Shown here: positions 62,215 to 64,000 of the stretch, piece by piece
Position numbering within the stretch: position 1 is the stretch's first letter
Layout: each line of letters begins with the position of its first letter
Assembly: GCF_029626225.1 (NCBI RefSeq)
Contig: NZ_JARUBP010000001.1
Location: forward strand, 7,874,001-7,938,000
Length of the DNA stretch: 64,000 bases
Source: Asanoa sp. WMMD1127
GTDB lineage: Bacteria; Actinomycetota; Actinomycetes; Mycobacteriales; Micromonosporaceae
Reading direction: 5' to 3'
Translations under genes and position numbers: made by a program
The notes under the pieces: model-generated
What the model saw: the letters and a program-made list of their open reading frames with translations, nothing else
What the model was told of the DNA's origin: nothing
The model's database searches: none

Positions 62215-63389
62215 CCGACCTCGGCGCCGGCTACGTGCGGTGGATCGCGGCCCGGGCGGTGCTGCACCGCGGGTGGTGGCTGGTGACCAGCGTCTACCTG
62301 GTCGTCGACGCGCGCCTGTCGGCGGCGGAGCTCGTGCTGATCGGCGTCGCTCAAGCCATCACCGGGCTGCTGTGCGAGATCCCGGCCGGGGTCCTCGCCG
62401 ACACGGTGAGCCGCCGGTGGTCCCTGGTGGTGTCGCACGCGCTGATGGGCACCGCGATGTTCACCACCGGCCTCGTCACCGACTTCCTCCCGCTGCTGGC
62501 CACGCAGGTGCTGTGGGGCCTGTCATGGACCTTCGCCAGTGGCGCCGACGTGGCGTGGATCAGCGACGAGCTCGACGATCCGCCCCGGGTGCGGGTGGTG
62601 CTGATCCGCGCGGAGCGGGCCCAGCTGGTCGGCACCGTGGCCGGCCTGCTGGGTGTCGGCGGCCTGGCCTGGCTGATCGGCCGCGGCCCGGCGCTGGTGG
62701 TGTCGGGCGCGGGCATGCTGCTCCTGGGCGCGCTCGTGGCGGCGCTCTTCCCGGAACGGCGTTTCGTGCCCACGCGCGCCGACCGGTGGGCCGCCGCCCG
62801 GTCGATCCTGACCCGCGGCGGCCGGCTCGTCCGCGGCAGCCGCGTGCTGCTGGCCGTCTTCGCGGCGACCTTCCTGGTCAACGGCGTCGCCGACGCCGTC
62901 GGACGGCTCTATCCGCTGCGGCTCGTCGACCTGGCCCCGGCCGCCGACCCGATCGTCTGGTTCACCGCCCTGGGTGTGGTGATGTGTCTGGCGGGTGCCG
63001 CCGCGCTGCGGTTCGCGCAGCCCCGGATCGGCGGCCCGCACACGGTCCGCCGCGGCTACGTCGCCGCCTGCGCGGTCGCGGCGGCGGGCGTGGCCGGGCT
63101 GGCGGTCGCGCCCGGCGCGGCCGGGGGCAGCGTCGCGGTCGTGCTGGCCGCCGGCGCGCTGCCGTTGGCCCGCGGCTTCGGCGCCATCTGGGTCAACGAC
63201 CGGACGGTAGGCCCCGTCCGCGCGACCGTGCACTCCCTGCTGGCCCAGGCGGAGTACCTGGGCAAGATCCTCTGCGGCCTGGCGGTCGCGCTCGTCGCCG
63301 ACGTGGCCGGCCTGCTCCAGGCCTTGACGGCGTGCGCGGCCCTCCTGGTGCTGGCGATGGCGATCGCCCACCGCGCCACCCGGGAGTGA
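62211..63389 (+). CDS. MFS transporter
   Basis: The 392-residue protein has about twelve hydrophobic helices with the loop motif GVLADTVSRRWSLVVSHALMGTAMF and AWISDELDD. The family resembles bacterial MFS exporters of tetracycline/macrolide type, substrate unknown. GTG 62211 has no separate ribosome-binding site, consistent with coupling to the leader ORF. It is divergent from the Trypco2 gene. Confidence 0.82.
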   Translation: MTDLGAGYVRWIAARAVLHRGWWLVTSVYLVVDARLSAAELVLIGVAQAITGLLCEIPAGVLADTVSRRWSLVVSHALMGTAMFTTGLVTDFLPLLATQVLWGLSWTFASGADVAWISDELDDPPRVRVVLIRAERAQLVGTVAGLLGVGGLAWLIGRGPALVVSGAGMLLLGALVAALFPERRFVPTRADRWAAARSILTRGGRLVRGSRVLLAVFAATFLVNGVADAVGRLYPLRLVDLAPAADPIVWFTALGVVMCLAGAAALRFAQPRIGGPHTVRRGYVAACAVAAAGVAGLAVAPGAAGGSVAVVLAAGALPLARGFGAIWVNDRTVGPVRATVHSLLAQAEYLGKILCGLAVALVADVAGLLQALTACAALLVLAMAIAHRATRE

Positions 63390-63407
63390 TGGACTTCGAC
63401 GAGGCAG

Positions 63408-64000
63408 TCACTCGAGGTCGAGCTGCCGCAGGTTCGTGTGGGCCAGCTCGATGATCTCGTCGGCGTTGCCCGAAAGGATGGTCCGCGTCGCGTACAGGGT
63501 GAAGCCCTTGATCTGGCCGTAGGTGAGCTTGGGCGGCAGCGACAGCTCCTGGCGGGCGGTGCGCACGTCGACCAGCGCGGGCCCGTTGTGGGCGAGGGCG
63601 CCGCGCACGGCGGCTTCCAGCTGGTCGTCGGTGTCGACGCGGGCCGCGAACAGCCCGGCGGCCTCGGCGATGGCGGCGAAGTCAGGATCGAGCAGCTCGG
63701 TGGCGTAGGTGACGATGCCCGCGGCCTTCATCTCCAGCTCGACGAAGGACAGGGCCCGGTTGTTGAACACGACGACCTTGACCGGCAGCCGTTGCTGGCG
63801 CAGCGTGAGCAGCTCGCCGAGGAGCATGGCCAGCCCGCCGTCGCCGGCCAGCGCGACGACCTGCCGGTCGCGGTCGGCGGCCTGCGCGCCCATCGCCTGC
63901 GGCAGGGCGTTGGCCATGCTGCCGTGGGTGAACGAGCCGATTAGCCGGCGCCGCCCGTTCATGTGGCGAGCGCCGCGTCGTCCGGCCGGACCACGGCCTC
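63408..64000 (-). CDS. Thiamine-diphosphate enzyme (PoxB-like), C-terminal part
   Basis: The visible part contains RRRLIGSFTHGSMANALPQAMGAQAA, the ThDP-binding GDGGLAMLLGELLTLRQQRLPVKVVVFNN and ALVDVRTARQELSLPPKL, the pyruvate oxidase/dehydrogenase (quinone) C-terminal domain. The frame stays open to the window edge. However, the twelve residues before MNGRRR read GRGPAGRRGARH, not the family's CDxGxxxxWxARxL stretch, and another frame ending EAVVRPDDAALAT stops at 63959 in an ATGA overlap. A frameshift or a truncated gene is therefore possible. Confidence 0.75.
   Translation of the reverse strand, partial: GRGPAGRRGARHMNGRRRLIGSFTHGSMANALPQAMGAQAADRDRQVVALAGDGGLAMLLGELLTLRQQRLPVKVVVFNNRALSFVELEMKAAGIVTYATELLDPDFAAIAEAAGLFAARVDTDDQLEAAVRGALAHNGPALVDVRTARQELSLPPKLTYGQIKGFTLYATRTILSGNADEIIELAHTNLRQLDLE

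Noticed and set aside
55361-63454. A 2697-codon open frame on the plus strand
   Set aside because: It runs antisense to the aldo-keto reductase, the trypsin-NACHT gene and Trypco2, is dominated by Arg/Gly/Ala and has no domain. It is a high-GC shadow.

Overview
The window is high-GC DNA, dense with genes on both strands, from an actinomycete. The conserved backbone is the usual actinobacterial block: rsmE-dnaJ-hrcA, hemW, rpsT, lepA, holA-comEC-comEA, degV, rsfS-nadD, obgE-rpmA-rplU, an RNase E/G, and a B12-type radical SAM protein with its DUF2344 partner. GTG starts, 4-base ATGA/GTGA overlaps and many leaderless starts (a TANNNT box 6-7 bases before the start codon) also fit. DUF397, GlsB/YeaQ, MerR-HEAT and palindromic GTTAATAA repeats suggest Micromonosporaceae; that is inference, since no rRNA is present. 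No tRNA, rRNA, CRISPR array, insertion sequence or prophage was seen.

Layout. 1-3.4 kb: end of a GH3 glycosidase, then the CIRCE-controlled hrcA-dnaJ-rsmE heat-shock operon. 3.5-13.4 kb: DUF4870 membrane protein, hemW, enoyl-CoA hydratase, a lysozyme-like protein, an MFS exporter, a PhyH-type dioxygenase, a MOSC protein, rpsT, a broken MerR-HEAT regulator, a HEAT protein and an APH-like kinase. 13.5-19.6 kb: lepA-Nudix, GlsB, and a sugar ABC importer without its own ATPase. 19.6-28.7 kb: holA and comEC-comEA, degV, and the nadD-rsfS-phosphatase operon, interspersed with several GC-rich tandem arrays. 28.7-35.4 kb: pepN, a DUF397 protein, an HTH protein, a tryptophanyl-tRNA synthetase behind a tryptophan attenuator, and a DHA2 exporter. 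35.5-49 kb: obgE-rpmA-rplU, an ABC exporter with its TetR regulator, RNase E/G, and the radical SAM pair split by three extra genes. 49-56.9 kb: UbiA prenyltransferase, iron-sulfur photolyase with an SDR, LysR/DoxX, and a divergent aldo-keto reductase/DUF2306 pair under a twin operator. 57-62 kb: a two-gene putative immune or conflict module (Trypco2 plus a 1562-residue trypsin-NACHT-TPR protein). 62-64 kb: an MFS transporter behind a 20-codon leader ORF, and the end of a thiamine-diphosphate enzyme.

The points most worth follow-up are: the Trypco2/trypsin-NACHT-TPR module, whose 3' end is copied four times in tandem; the trpS attenuator, whose leader peptide appears to be read from the very 5' end of the mRNA and which controls a synthetase lacking a normally conserved catalytic segment; a palindromic operator that exactly fills a -35/-10 spacer; and a palindromic repeat family that supplies stop codons to neighbouring genes.
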